Source: Lytechinus pictus (taxonomy: Eukaryota > Echinodermata > Echinoidea > Temnopleuroida > Toxopneustidae). From it: a stretch of 64,000 nt of DNA. The translations under genes were made by a program, and so were the position numbers. Of this stretch, positions 1-12,900 are shown piece by piece. Under the pieces are notes generated by a model, which was given only the letters and a program-made list of their open reading frames with translations, did no database searches and had not been told where the DNA came from. The stretch covers positions 18,836,001-18,900,000 of the forward strand of contig NW_026974140.1 of NCBI RefSeq assembly GCF_037042905.1. Direction: 5' to 3'. Each line of letters opens with the position of its first letter. Within the stretch, counting starts at the first letter, position 1.

Positions 1-38
1 CCTCCTGTATCTTCGTCTGTCTGTCTCCCCCTCACACA

Positions 39-56
39 CACACACACACACACACA
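39..56. repeat. (CA)n microsatellite
   Basis: CA dinucleotide run within a C/A-rich first 190 bases. The stretch from 1 to 285 holds no gene that I can see. Confidence 0.85.
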
Positions 57-285
57 CGAACACACACAGACCCTACACACCCTTTTACCCTACATTCATC
101 CACATTTTTACAGGTTCTCCCAAAAATTTGTCCTCATGACACCCACCTACACACACACACCCTCTTTCACGCACCCCCTCAACCAAACACAAAATCTGTT
201 TATTGCAATTTTTTTCTTATTATATCGTCCCTTTGCCATCACTGACTGCTACCCTCCGACAGGGTCCCACCAACGAAACTGAATG

Positions 286-563
286 GAGCGTTGTGGCCCA
301 GTGGATTAGTCTTCTGACTTTAAAGACTTTAAAACACAGGGTAATGGGTTCGAATCCCAGCCATGGCGTAATTTCCTTCAGCAAGAAAATTATCCACATT
401 GTGCTGCGCTCAACCCAGGCTAGGTGAATGGGTACCCGGCAGGATTAATTCCTTGAATGCATGAGCGCTGAAAGGCAGCTCGAGCTAAAGCCGGGTTAAT
501 AATAATAATAACAACGCGCCTCGGAATAGAATATTTCTAGATAGATGGCGCTATATAAGTGCC

Positions 564-650
<87 letters not shown>

Positions 651-652
651 GT
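286..652 (+). mobile_element. tRNA-derived SINE with (ATT)n tail
   Basis: A Pol III A box (TGGCCCAGTGG, 294-304) and a perfect B box (GGTTCGAATCC, 347-357) mark a tRNA-like head. It is followed by a body ending in GCGCTATATAAGTGCC and a long ATT tail (569-650). The head does not fold as an intact tRNA because the anticodon arm region is disrupted by repeated TTTAAA, so this is a SINE and not a tRNA gene. Confidence 0.8.
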
Positions 653-1197
653 AAAAGATATGATCAGGATCAGTGTGGACTCAATCTCATTTGTGTCACT
701 GCATAAGGGTTTTATGATTTGCTATTGGAGCTTTGTGGACAGTAAGATACTTAAAGAGGAAAATCAAATATAGCATGCACCCCTATGTGTACTGGTGAAT
801 GTGCACCGAAAATATTCAAAGTAAGGTGCAATCATTTTTTTTTGTTTAAAGCATAATAATTAGGTTTTTCATAGAGCGCCAGCTCGTCTTGTTGACAACA
901 ATGGCTGTTAGGATTAATAATGTCTTGAAAGTCATAAAGCAGGAATGATGCATTGGCGTCGTTCTCACATGTGCAAAACTGAAAATTGATATTACTATAT
1001 AGGTCACTAGAGTGGCCATAATTTCCCCCAAGATATATTTCTCTGAAAGCACCGTAGCGAATCGTAAACTCCCTCCTGATCGACCTATAACCCTATGTGA
1101 ATAATGGAAAAGTTCTTAATCGCATCAATAATTATGATTATAAAACAAATAATGCATGGGTGCTGATAATGAAATAGCATGCTTATTTTCCATATAG

Positions 1198-1461
1198 GTG
1201 GAACCCAATATCGAGGCATACGTACGGAACTTGGACACCTATTGGGTAGCTGCATTCCTCAATCGTAATACCAATGGAAATGCTGCAAACATCACAGTCT
1301 CATTCAAGTCTCTGGGATTACCTGTTTATGGTGTTGAAGGATTTGATGTATTAGACCTTTTTACTGGTCAATACTCCGGCTACTTGACTCCAGGATCTTC
1401 TTACTCTTACATTGTACCACCTACAGGGGTTGTTCTCGTTAGAATTGGTCAAGCAGAATAA
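1198..1461 (+). CDS. Last coding exon of a GH27 alpha-galactosidase / alpha-N-acetylgalactosaminidase family gene (5' part outside the window)
   Basis: An acceptor AG (1196-1197) opens an exon of 87 codons in phase 0, ending in TAA at 1459-1461. The protein segment is the C-terminal beta-sandwich domain of GH27 enzymes: it runs from a VAAFLNRN strand, through a DLFTG turn, to a PPTGVVLVRI final strand. It aligns with the last exon of the complete GH27 gene at 26549 of this window (phase-0 acceptor at the same position; [23 protein letters not shown]), but stops 5 residues after the last strand, whereas the downstream gene has a long tail. The catalytic domain must lie upstream of base 1. The exon is intact, so the gene is probably functional, but that cannot be judged from this fragment. 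Confidence 0.88.
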   Translation: MEPNIEAYVRNLDTYWVAAFLNRNTNGNAANITVSFKSLGLPVYGVEGFDVLDLFTGQYSGYLTPGSSYSYIVPPTGVVLVRIGQAE

Positions 1462-2856
1462 TATAATCCTTTTGCGATGTCGATCCATTTGAATTCGTAA
1501 AAACTTATCATAAATTATTGTCGTTAAAATTGGATTACACGTAGTCCGTTTAGCCCCCCCCCCCCTCCTCCTCACCTTCACCACATGTATGAAAAAAGAA
1601 GTTATTTCAAACATTAAGAAGAGGGACAGGGGAGAACTTTTATGGTACATGTATATTCCTTGACCATGATCAATAAATTTTGGGCAGAATTCTGATTTAT
1701 TTTCATTTTATCTGAATTGTATTTTCTTTCATCTCCAGCGGGCTCATGGATGAATTTCGAAATTATTTCTAAACTGACCATTAAATCATTGGATCCGTGG
1801 TTACAAGATTGCCAATCTCCAACAGTCAGAGAGGGGGTTATAGAGGAGAAGGAGGGAGAGGGAGGGTGGGGGGTAAAGGATGGAGGGAGATAAATAGAAC
1901 GGGAGAGAGATGGGGAGGGGATTCTGAGAGGAGGTATGCAGAAAGACTCGCACGAGAAAATAAAATCAAATAAACTAACTGGGTACTCCAGGCTGAAAAT
2001 AACGTGATTTGAAGAAATAAAGTAAAATCAGACAAACAAAAATGCTGAAAAATTCATGATAATCGGTCAATGAATAACAAAATTATGGCACTTCAATGTT
2101 TGCATTATTTTGGTGATACAGTTCTGTCATAAACTTGCCATGAGCAAGCAGATGGTGTCAACCCCACTTTTTTCTCTTGTTTTTCATTATATGATATCAT
2201 TTTGTATTAAAAAGGGTGCGACCGTCCCTTTTTCCTTTTTGTTGGTCGATTCTTTCTCAATGAAATATTTGGTTATTTTAATGGGATTCTCTGACTATTT
2301 TCACAACCGGGGCCCGAGGACAAGTCTGTTACTTTATTGACCGAACGAGATAATTCGATATTTTCAAATAGAAAACACTGCAATTTGCAATAAATAATCT
2401 GCATATTCATGAATCTATTGTTGTGGTAACCATGCAGGGGCTATGTTCAGAGTGACAGGGTTGACCGCACGACCCCTCCCCTCCTTCGCCTGTGATTATA
2501 GTGCCGGGGAAAAGAAAGATGACAAAGTTAAAAAAGAGACTTTTCCCTATCCTATCAAAATACCCTAGCTGGCACTGCCCCCGATTATGTTCATTAACAC
2601 TGGAGTGCAGATGGGAGGGGTCCAAGTTGGGGGTAATGCCCCCCCCAAAAGATAATCCACGAAAAGACAAAAAAAAAAAGAAGAAAAAGGGGAAGGATAA
2701 GAGTAATATGATGTCATATAATGAATTTTTAGAGTGCTTGACTTGGTCACCATTCTACGACCCATAAATATACCAATTCAGCTTGCTTTTAATAGGGCTT
2801 ACTTCTCTATCCATGTCTTTTTTTATCACTTAAAAAAAAACATGAGCGATCGTCCA
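1462..2856. other. Intergenic: 3' flank of GH27 exon, low-complexity DNA
   Basis: Contains a C run (1554-1565), a GGGAGA-rich purine stretch (1828-1925) and A/G-rich DNA around 2640-2705. Open frames here are short and lack coding character. No gene seen. Confidence 0.5.
1672..1677 (+). terminator. Candidate polyadenylation signal of the upstream GH27 gene
   Basis: AATAAA lies 211 bp after the GH27 stop codon, in an otherwise unremarkable 3' region. It is a plausible cleavage/polyadenylation signal; no transcript evidence is available. Confidence 0.45.
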
Positions 2857-3168
<312 letters not shown>

Positions 3169-3292
3169 AAGTCTTAATTTCTTTTTTTTTATTTTTACCT
3201 TTTTCCCATTTTCTTTCCTAAAAGTTCTGTTCTCGAATCCAAATGTCACTTTTTAGAATTTGTATATTCAGCACCAGCAAATAATTTGAGCC

Positions 3293-3800
3293 AGTCAGCG
3301 CGCGAAGCGCGCTCAGGTGCCAAGTATACTAACCTACTAGAAATAATTTAAGGACAGTGACATTAAACGGATATGTATCTAATTGATCAAATAATGCGAG
3401 CGTAAAGCGCGAGCTGAAATTTTTTTATATTCAGACCTAAAAAGGGATATTATAATCAAATAAGAATTGCATCTAAACACAAGTCATGAAGCACTTTTTG
3501 TAGTCATTGTAATCATGATTATCACATGCATCTCACTAATCAAATATTGCGAGCGTGAAGCGCGAGCTGAAAATTTGGGAAATTCAGATCTGATCAAAGA
3601 GGGGCATTATAAGGCTTGATTGTAGGAATTCACTAAGACCATACGTATTTCACTAATCAAATGATGCGAGCGCGAAGCGCGAGCTGAAATTTTTTTATAT
3701 CCAGATAAAAAAAGGGACATTTTAAGGACTGATGTTAGGAATTCACGAAGAGCAGACATATCTCACCAATCCACTAATGCGAACGTAAGCACGGACTGGA
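3293..3800. repeat. Tandem array of ~120-150 bp units carrying a GCGAGCGCGAAGCGCGAGC-type core
   Basis: The GC-rich core recurs at about 3300 (variant), 3396, 3548, 3665 and, degraded, 3777. Each is preceded by CTAATCAAAT-like DNA and followed by CTGAAATTTTTTTATATTCAGA-like DNA, so whole units are repeated, not only the core. The core is itself nearly palindromic (GCGCGAAGCGCGC). No coding potential. Confidence 0.8.
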
Positions 3801-3859
3801 AATGTTTTACATTCGGACCTTAAAATGGGGCGTCACTTATAAGTAGTCATGAAAAAGAT

Positions 3860-4635
3860 GCATAAAATTATGTAACATAAAGATAACTCTAATCTTGGAG
3901 TTATCTTTGATTCTCACATGTCCATGTCCAACCAGATTACAAACATTTGCAGATCAGTTCGTTATCAATTGCGCAATATTGGTTTCATAAGAAAATATCT
4001 CAATCGCTCAGCAACAGAGAAACTGGTACATTCACTCATTTCTTCACGATTCGATTTTGGTAATAGCCTCCTTTACAACTCACCAGATTCTCAACTTGAA
4101 AAATTGCAAAGGTTGCAAAATGCAGCTGCGCGTATTGTAACTCTATCGAGCAAGCGCAGCCACATCACCCCTATATTGAAAACTCTTCACTGGTTGCCCC
4201 TGATGGAACGCATAGTCTTTAAAATCCTTCTTTTGATTTTTCATATAGTCAATGGAACTTCCCCCAGTTACAATAGGTCTTTGATGCATCATTACCAACC
4301 CTCAAGAAATTTACGATCCTCATCATCTATAATCTCTTACAAATTCCAGTTGCTAAGAAATCATGTGGGGAGCGGACCTTTGCTCATGCAGGGCCTAACC
4401 TATGGAATTCTCTCCCAAATAGTTTGAAAACCCAGACTTCAGTGACCACCTTCAAGGGCAACCTGAAAACTTACCTGTACAAAAGTGTTTTTTTTTTACT
4501 AGAAATTGACTTATTGTTCAGACATGTATTATATGTAAATAGTTTTGTTCTGCTCTTAAGCGCCTTGAGCATCTAATCAGGATGGAAAGTGCGCTATATA
4601 AATCTTATGTATTTATTTTTATTTTATAAAACAGT
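3860..4635 (+). mobile_element. Truncated non-LTR retrotransposon (LINE), RT C-terminal part and 3' end
   Basis: From about 3894 the frame reads NLGVIFDSHMSM and runs through a typical non-LTR RT C-terminal thumb region, with the signature LQRLQNAAARIV followed by HITPILKTLHWLP and RIVFKILLL. The frame is lost near 4365, after which GPNLWNSLPNSLK and TFKGNLKTYL continue in another frame, so one frameshift breaks it. The 3' end is AGCGCCTTGAGCATCT then GCGCTATATAAATCTT, typical of LINE tails in marine invertebrates. RT catalytic motifs are missing (5' truncation). Clade is probably CR1/L2-like; I cannot place it further. Confidence 0.85.
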
Positions 4636-6260
4636 CATCTCGAAGTGCGAGGAAATAATATTTGGTGTATATTGACTTGAAAACGGGAGGTTTCAGTACA
4701 ACATGATTATATACCTCGTTTAACAGACAATTCGAGCACCAGGAACAATGAAGACATAACCTGTGAGCAAATAATATATAATGAAAAAATAATGTTTCTA
4801 ATGTAATATGATACAGTATAATATAGGCCTAACATTATAATAAACAATGATTTCTTCTTTCCTACTACGTTTATCTTCCTTTCTCCCTCTTTTATCCCCT
4901 TTTCCCCGTTTTTTTTTTTTTGCCAGCCGATGTGAGAGGGGGGGGGGGGACGGGGGCACGTGCCCCCCATTGTTTCGCCACTGTGTACATGTAAGACTTT
5001 TTTCCAGGAGTTATTTCCATCAATAGCTGTCGACAAGTCCTGAAAGCAAACCGGAGTATCAAAGCCGTTAACCCCCGTTAACCGTACGAAGGAGCCCCAA
5101 GCCTATGATGCTTATAAGAGCCACCATCCTGTCTGAACTGCATCCACAGAAATATTTCCGTGACTGTCCCGCTATTTCTTTGAACGGGAGCTAGATGCAT
5201 GGTGAGGACAACCCAAAGGGACATAAACATGTAAACCCCTCAATCTACCTCTCGGTACTGTGCGGTGTGTATGTGAGCCTCGCGCCGACGCCCACCGCGC
5301 CCCGGCCCAGCTCAGATCAGCGCCGTTGCCGCGCACGGCATTGCTGATCTTCTGAGCTTACTGAAGATTGCATGAGGGCATGAGTCGTTCGCGTACCAAA
5401 CAGCCACCTCCGGCTCCGGGTAACTGACTGTGAGCTGCAAAACTTCCAAATTGCTGGTGGATACACGTGGAACTCTTTCCTGACCCTTTCATAAAACATA
5501 TGAATGACCAATGCCGTATCTGAATAGAAAAAAGAGGAGGAAGCTAAGAAACGTGAGTGGAGGCCGGTACGGTACGGTACGGTACTAGCACTACACTAAA
5601 GAAAGTGGGCGGGGTACGGGGACGAGCCCGGTGGCTGAGCTGAGCTTAGAGGGGCTTAGAGTAACTTAGACAGTGAGAGTTGGAGGATGATCCGAGCTTG
5701 TACTTTGTCTTTATACATGTCATACAACGTTATTGAATCTGAAGTCTGGGATTTTAGATTCATTAGATAATCTAATTAGATTATGATGATTGATATCTAG
5801 AACTGGATGGGCATAGTGTTGAACTTTGACCCAAAATTTGGCAAAATTGTTCCAACCATGGCATTGCCAGCCCATAGTATAAGTTGGTGGTGCTGGTAGA
5901 TCTATAAAATCCTATTTAAAAAAATACCGGTACACAGGTCCCTGGGTAAAATAGTGCACATTGCACCCTACACTAGTCAGTAAACAAATTAGGGATGAAA
6001 GCATACAAGGTTTGTATGGGGAGGGACCATCATTAATTGTGATGTGGTATTTGTGTGTACCGGGAATGGCAATGGTGCATTCGTTCTCACCGCTGAATAC
6101 ATTGGAGGGATAAAAAGGGAAAGGATTTAATAGCTTAGCTTTACAAATCCCTATTGCAGTTAACATCTTTATGGTTGGTAATTATCCAGTAGATAAGATT
6201 TTTTTTCTTATGTTTTAAATTATTGTCATTGTGTGACCTATTAATTCATTCATTATTCAT
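4636..6260. other. Intergenic, with a GC-rich possible promoter region at about 5270-5660
   Basis: The left part holds AT-rich DNA and a G run (4938-4949). From about 5270 to 5660 the sequence turns GC- and CpG-rich (for example CGCGCCGACGCCCACCGCGC at 5280) and includes four GGTAC repeats (5563-5585) and a GGGCGGGG box near 5608. This may be the promoter and untranslated first exon of the dehydrogenase gene whose first coding exon starts at 6964, but no exon can be proven from sequence alone. Confidence 0.35.
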
Positions 6261-6425
6261 TAATACCTCAGACACATTTGCTATACAGTGGCCGTATGGC
6301 GAGACGAAAACGGCAGTTTTATTCATTTTTATTCAAACCTATATGTAACTGGTACAAAAAATGTTAAAATGGCTGTTGTCAACTTGCCCTATGGCCGACG
6401 TAGAGCAAATGTGAGCGAGGTATTA
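6261..6425. mobile_element. Short hairpin element (MITE-like), ~165 bp
   Basis: Imperfect terminal inverted repeats of about 43 bp: the left end starts TAATACCTC...CACATTTGCT and the right end finishes AGCAAATGTGAGCGAGGTATTA. A related hairpin is at 30961-31115. No coding capacity. Confidence 0.6.
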
Positions 6426-6964
6426 GGAGTATGAATTCAAGACTCTACATTAGAAAGATTCAAATTTTTGTATAACTTTAAGTCCATTGAAATTGAGAAA
6501 TTTGATTTGGCAACAGTGTCATTCCTATTCATTTAGATAAGTTGCATGTGGGATACAACTAAATTAGTATCAGTTCTCTTTTTTTAGTTAGACTTTTTGT
6601 TGGTTTTTCAGGTTGAATTTTGTTTTTATGAAATTTTAACTTATGCATATTAGTGATGTAGACGATTGCTCATAGTAGGGAGCAATTTGATACTTGTTTA
6701 TTAAAAAAAAGGGGAAAAAAATAAATGGGTCTCTATAGGGGAGTAACCCCATCCTCTCCACACTCAATGGTTGAAGTTATATGAGCAAATTGCAGTGGTA
6801 CATTCAATGTTGTTGATCTGTCTGTTCCTTTTGGGAAAAGCTTCCCCACACATATATGTGTCCTTTATTTTAAGCTGTTCAGATTATAGTCACTAGCTGT
6901 ATTGAGTTATCTATGTATTTGGAATATTTTTTTTTCAATTATGTTGATGTCATTCACTTGCAGG

Positions 6965-9900
6965 ATGTTTGTTGGGTCCATTAGATTAGCAGTAGGACAA
7001 ATACGACACAGCATCAAGAGATCCTTAACAAAATCTCATCCATCCTCTGGGCACTACTTCACAGCATCTAAGACCATGTCATCAAGGTCGTCATCAAGGT
7101 CATCCTCAAGATCACCTTCAGTGGTCCTATACAGTATCTACACTGAAGGTCCAAGGGGCATCAAGGATAGTCTTCAGACCATGTGTCCAAAGGTCTTTGA
7201 AGATTGCACCGTTGTTGACTGGGATGAGGAACCATTGTCAGGTTAGTTCGTCTCATTGAATTGCATCCCTTACCACAATGCCATTGTATGTGTTGTAGCG
7301 CCATCTTGCAGCTGACTACATTTTGTTGATGATTGTTAATGCAGTGGATGAAGTATTCCTAAGAGTTATGGTGGCAGCAAGAAAAAATGATCCTTCTTTC
7401 CCATTAGTTACTACGGAACTACATTAATAAGCTTTGAAAGTCACTTTACCATCGCTTGTTCCGCTGAACTATTTTGGCTCCAGATGGGATATGATAGATG
7501 AATCATGAAAATTCCTGGAAAAAAAACGTATTCCTGACTATAATTGAATCAAGAGATTTCTTGAGACTTTTCTATCAACCAAAGGGTAATCTATTGTGAG
7601 ATGATGCTGCAGCATATACAATTGTGAAAGGTTTAATTATTAAATGACATCCTAAACCATCTGAGACTCATTAGCATTATAGAATATCTTCTCCCCCCCT
7701 CTCCTTAGTTCCATAGCAAAAAACAAGGGTAATAATAATTGAAAGGGGAGAGGATAAATATTGACACTCTTTTTTAGATATTATATTTTTTGTTTGATTG
7801 CTGTATGTCATGTTTTGACCTAAAAACCTGATTCATTATCCCACTGTCTTTAAGACACTTCTCTCTCTAGATCCTAACCACTCTCACTCAATATTACAAT
7901 CTTTAATCTCCCTCTTTTCTGTTTCATAGACAAATCTGTAAGAAGTTTACGAGAAGCAGAAATAATATTAATGGATCCACATAAACTCCCTTCATTGATG
8001 ACAGTTATAGAGAATGTGAAGTGGATACAATCTACATGGGCAGGTGAGTTAATTTGATTTCATCCCTCAACTACAGGGATGGGTGCTACAGAAGGGTGGG
8101 TAGTTACATAATTTGTCAAGTAGGGGCTGAGTGAAGAAAACAAAATTGAAAAAGAGGAAGAAAAATAAAGAAGAAGAGAACAAGAGTTCTGGCTACCTGT
8201 ATTTCTGCTATTATTCAATTGAATAAAAAATGATGTAAACTTTAGGTCATCTTCTCACTGGTACCCTCCCCCCTTAAAATATCCTGATGATGTCCCTACT
8301 CAGTAATGTTCCTGATTTTGTTAAAGAAAAGAAAAACATTATAAAGATAAACTTTACTAGTTTTGCTTAAAGAAAAAAAAGTAGTGTAAAAGGGATACAT
8401 GACTATCCTACACTACCTTTATTACAAGGATAATACTTTCTGTCCATGTTTTTCCTTTAATATCCCTGATCAGGAGTTGACAGCTTTATAAATAAATTTG
8501 ATCCTGCTCTGCTGCCCCCTAAGTTCACCCTTACCCGATGTGCTGGTGTATTTGGTGATCATATGTCTGAGTATGTCATCGGCCAAATTATATCTTATGA
8601 GAGGTCTTTCAAGTTTCTGTGGGAGGCTCAACAAAAGACAGAATGGTAAGTGCTTTTGTTTTTTATCATTGATTAATTTTTGTCTGTAATAAATGAAATT
8701 GAACTGAAAGGAATGACTGATCAATATTCTATGCCAAGTCCACACTAACTACTCATTGATTGGAATTAACAGAAATCTTCAAACCACCCTAGTACAACTG
8801 TTGAAGCGTCATGGTGTAGCGGTTCTGACTCTTGCTTGTAATTAGGACTTGTGTTCAAATCCCACAACTGCCTAGCATCCTTTGGCAAGGCTTAAATGCA
8901 CTCTTTGCCACTCTCCACCAAAGTGTTAAATGGGTACCTGGTAGGATGCAAAAGCCTATGTAGTGTGCCTAGCAATTGAGTCTTGGAACTTTTGTTGGAA
9001 TGCTCCCCAGGGAGTGGAGAAAGTACATAATTGTGTACAGGCATGCCAGGATCCGATGAGTGGGGTAATAATAATTTCAATGGTATTAACTATTAAGCAT
9101 TGTATAAATGTATGTCTAACTATTATTAATATTATTTTAACACTGAGTATTCAATCGACATTGAATCATCATGGCATTTTCAAGTTTCACATAATGTTTA
9201 CCGTATGCAAATGAGGGAGCTTATCACACACTGGCATAATTTATTTTGATTCTTGATCTTTAGTAATATAATGGTAACTAACCTTGAATTTGCAACAAAG
9301 ACTAAATATTCATTGCGGTGTGGCAGAAGTTTGAATATGGCGACACGGTTAAAGGTTTGAGCTCTGGTCATGTCTTTCAGATGGTGATGTTTAAGGTTGG
9401 TCCCAGGATTACCAGAAATTAATAATTATATCCGATTGATACATATTTGTAAACATTCAATCGTACACACACAAAAAGCAGAAGATTAGTTTTTACTTTT
9501 GGATGTGATTTAGTATTAATTGTTTTTCTATCTCTGATTATATCCCTCATTCAGGGCCCTAGATGAATACACAGCTGATAAGAGTTATCACCTTTTGAAA
9601 GGAAGGACAATATCAATCATTGGTGCAGGAGAAATAGGAACAGAGAGTAAGGATTATATCATAGAACATTGAATGAATCTCATAATATATTGATAAGAAA
9701 ATGCTCATTATTTAATCAACAGATTGTGATTCTTTTAAAGAAAAAGAAAAATCATGGGAAAGATTGCTATCATTGTATGCTATTGAACTTGTTTCATGAT
9801 GTTTAAGAAATATATCATTGGAAAAAAAATGTTACACTGCTAAGGATTGCTCTTCAAATGCCTTCAGACTCAAATATTAAAATGGCAAGTTTTTGCCTGA

Positions 9901-12900
9901 TAATGTTGGTATAATTATATAGTCCCATCATGCTAATCTGTGTGCAGTGCTTGTGATCTTCAGAAGAATGGAGACAATTTATTGTAATTTTGGTGATTCA
10001 ATTGCTTTATTAGTAAACACAAATGTGTTATCAATAGCTTTTAACCAATCATTTTGAGACTTTTTCGTTCAATTTTTGAAGTCCGTTTTTCCTGAAAGCA
10101 TTTGACTCTAGTTTTCTAGTTTGAATTAAAAACATGGATTGCTCTCAAATTATGGCTAGAAACATTTAGAATGAAAAAAAGAAATGGGGATTGGATGTTA
10201 AAAAAAGGTTCACTATTTGCCCAGATATGGACCTATTGTCTATTCATAATGTTTTAATTGCCTTTTATTATTTTACATAAGATGATTTTTGATTAACCAT
10301 CATTGTTACCTGGTCGATGTTTTGACAAGGCATTCTATAACAATGTTATGTGTTTATTGTATTTCTCTTTTGCTTAATACTGACCAGTTGGCAAAGTTTG
10401 TAAGGCTTTCAACATGCGTGTCATAGGACTAGTAAGGAGAGCTGTACCACAGGATCAACGTAATGCTGCATTTGATGAATATAGGTTAGTATACATTCTT
10501 GAATTGGCATGGGGTTAATAATCATACTGGAATGAATGATAAATGATAAAGGAATATATTAGATTAAGGAAAATTATAAGAGAATGAGAATAGGGAAAGG
10601 AAGAATATTCCCTTCATGCTAACTTACTGCCTTGATAATTCATTTTCTGTGGTCAATTGGGTTTATATTAATCTTTGCATGTGTAAAATGAGGCAAAGTT
10701 ATTGGTAATTTCAGTCTATTAATCTAATATCCTAGACTTTTATAAACTTCAAATAGGTCGAATGACCTAGCTCCATTCAATTATAGTGATATAAAGCATA
10801 TATGTTTGTTGCCATACATATACATGTAAATGTTTTTTTATTTTTATTTTATTTTTTACAATATGCCATGCGCCAATTATTCATTGAAACATTTAACAAT
10901 ATTTCATTATTATCACTAATGCATGCACTTTGAAAGACTGATGATGGATGGACTGTATTAATATTCAACCTTTGATATCCTATCTGTCTTTTATCATGTC
11001 AAGGTTAACAGAAGAGCTTCCCTATGTCCTTGAGGAGGCTGATTTTATTGTCAATGTTCTTCCAAGTACCAAACAAACTGTGGGGCTCTTCACAGGAAAC
11101 ATACTCTCTCATTGTAAAAAGGTAGGCTACTGGGCAATGGTTTATATCTGTAGCAACATATTGTGACCTGAATATTGATTTTATTATACCCCCTTCAAAC
11201 AAAGTTTGATTGAGTTTATAGGGTTCAGCGTGTAGTTTGTCAATCAAACAGTTACAAATCTTGGTAATCAAACTATTACTTCTGTTTTTCTCAATGTTCA
11301 TGTGACTTGGCACACACATTTGTCTTGGAGTGATTGTCTGATTGCTCAAGAGTTCAATAGGTCTTTCACAGTATGCAAATATCTACAATTCAATTGTCAG
11401 TTGTACCAAAAATATTCAAATTTATTTTTTATTAATTATTGTTGAATCTGGTAGTTTTTATGGGTCTTGGATATTTCAGAGATTATGTTGTTTTTTGTAC
11501 TTTATTCAAAGAATTAATTTGTTTTGGCTGCCTTATTGTGGGTTTTAAATATCACTGGAAATAAAGTTTACAACCATGATGCAACATTTGTTTGTTTATT
11601 TTATTGACATTTTAGAAACCTATGTTCATTAATGTTGGCAGAGGAGATGTGATTGATGAAGCTAGCGTTATTAAAGCCATCAAGTGAGTATATATATATA
11701 TAATACATGTGTTTTTGAAAACTGTGTTTGTTCAAACAGCGATAAATTGTATGAAAACATATTTATTCTTTAAATTTTTTTTTATTTGTTATAAGTTTGA
11801 CCATCTTGTAATTCAAACATTACTGGATAACCAGATGGGCTGTAACCTTGAAAATATAAAGACCTTATACTCTAGACATTAACCCTATAGCACCTACAGA
11901 TTATATGCATAATGGCAATCTCTCACTAGAGGAAACAATAAAACTGGTAATTCGTAGGCATTGTTCCAAACAAATTGAAACAGTTTTTTATCAATTTACT
12001 TTTGTTCATTACAAGTTATATTTATTTTGTAGCAAAGGACCTGTTGAATAGAATGGTACATGGCAAACTTCAATTAGATGTACGAATATTGACCTTTGAC
12101 AATCGTTTGCAGAGCGAGAAGAAAAAAACCCCAAAAGTTCAGGTTTCAGCCGCCCCAGTCCCACGCCTTAAAAACATGTAAAGTATCACTGACAGAATAC
12201 TAAAGTTTTCTCCAAATCTGGGATAAAATATGTCAAAAATTAATTCCAACTCACATCTGAATGTCACTCTGTGTGATATCCAACGTTTTGATGAACGTAT
12301 AGCAACGCCCGAGCTTCTTCGGCGGAGTAAGTGGTTTTCCGAGACATGGGCGCAGCCATCTTTGCTGAGATCGACTGCGCAACAGTCTGGAACTTGCTAC
12401 ACACCAATGCGTGTCAATCGTTTTTTTTCTATTATACTCAATAGGAGCATACACTTTTCTATGCAGATCTATATAGCAGCCAACCTATACAGTATGCACA
12501 TGCAATATTACCACGGTATATCATATACAAGAGATACTATAGCGCAAATAAAACGTACGGGCGGTTAAGGGCAGTTCAGTGTGTAACAGGAAGGGCGGTC
12601 TCGGGCGGTTCAGGAGCTATTTGGTTAAGCAACTTTGTAAGAGGTAGAATGGTTTTAACTTTTAAGTGTTTAAAATGCTTGTTCATCATACCCCCCCCCC
12701 AAAAAAAAAAAAGGTTTCTTCAACTATTATGTAAGTTATCCTTATAACATGCTTGTATTACAGGGAACGGTGGATTTGTCATGCAGTTCTAGATGTTTTC
12801 AACCCAGAACCTCTCTCGAAGGAGAGTCCACTCTGGTCCATGCCAGAGGTAGGTACAGTATAGCTTCAGTTGATGAAGGAAAGGTAGGATGAGAAAGGCT

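Noticed and set aside
286-365. tRNA-like segment with good A and B boxes
   Set aside because: Acceptor and anticodon arms do not fold; it continues into a SINE body and tail, so it is not a tRNA gene. The same applies at 8803, 25091, 27287 and 61672.
12230-12568. 112-codon frame in dehydrogenase intron 7
   Set aside because: No family resemblance and no splice sites that fit the dehydrogenase frame; the true exon 8 begins at 12764.
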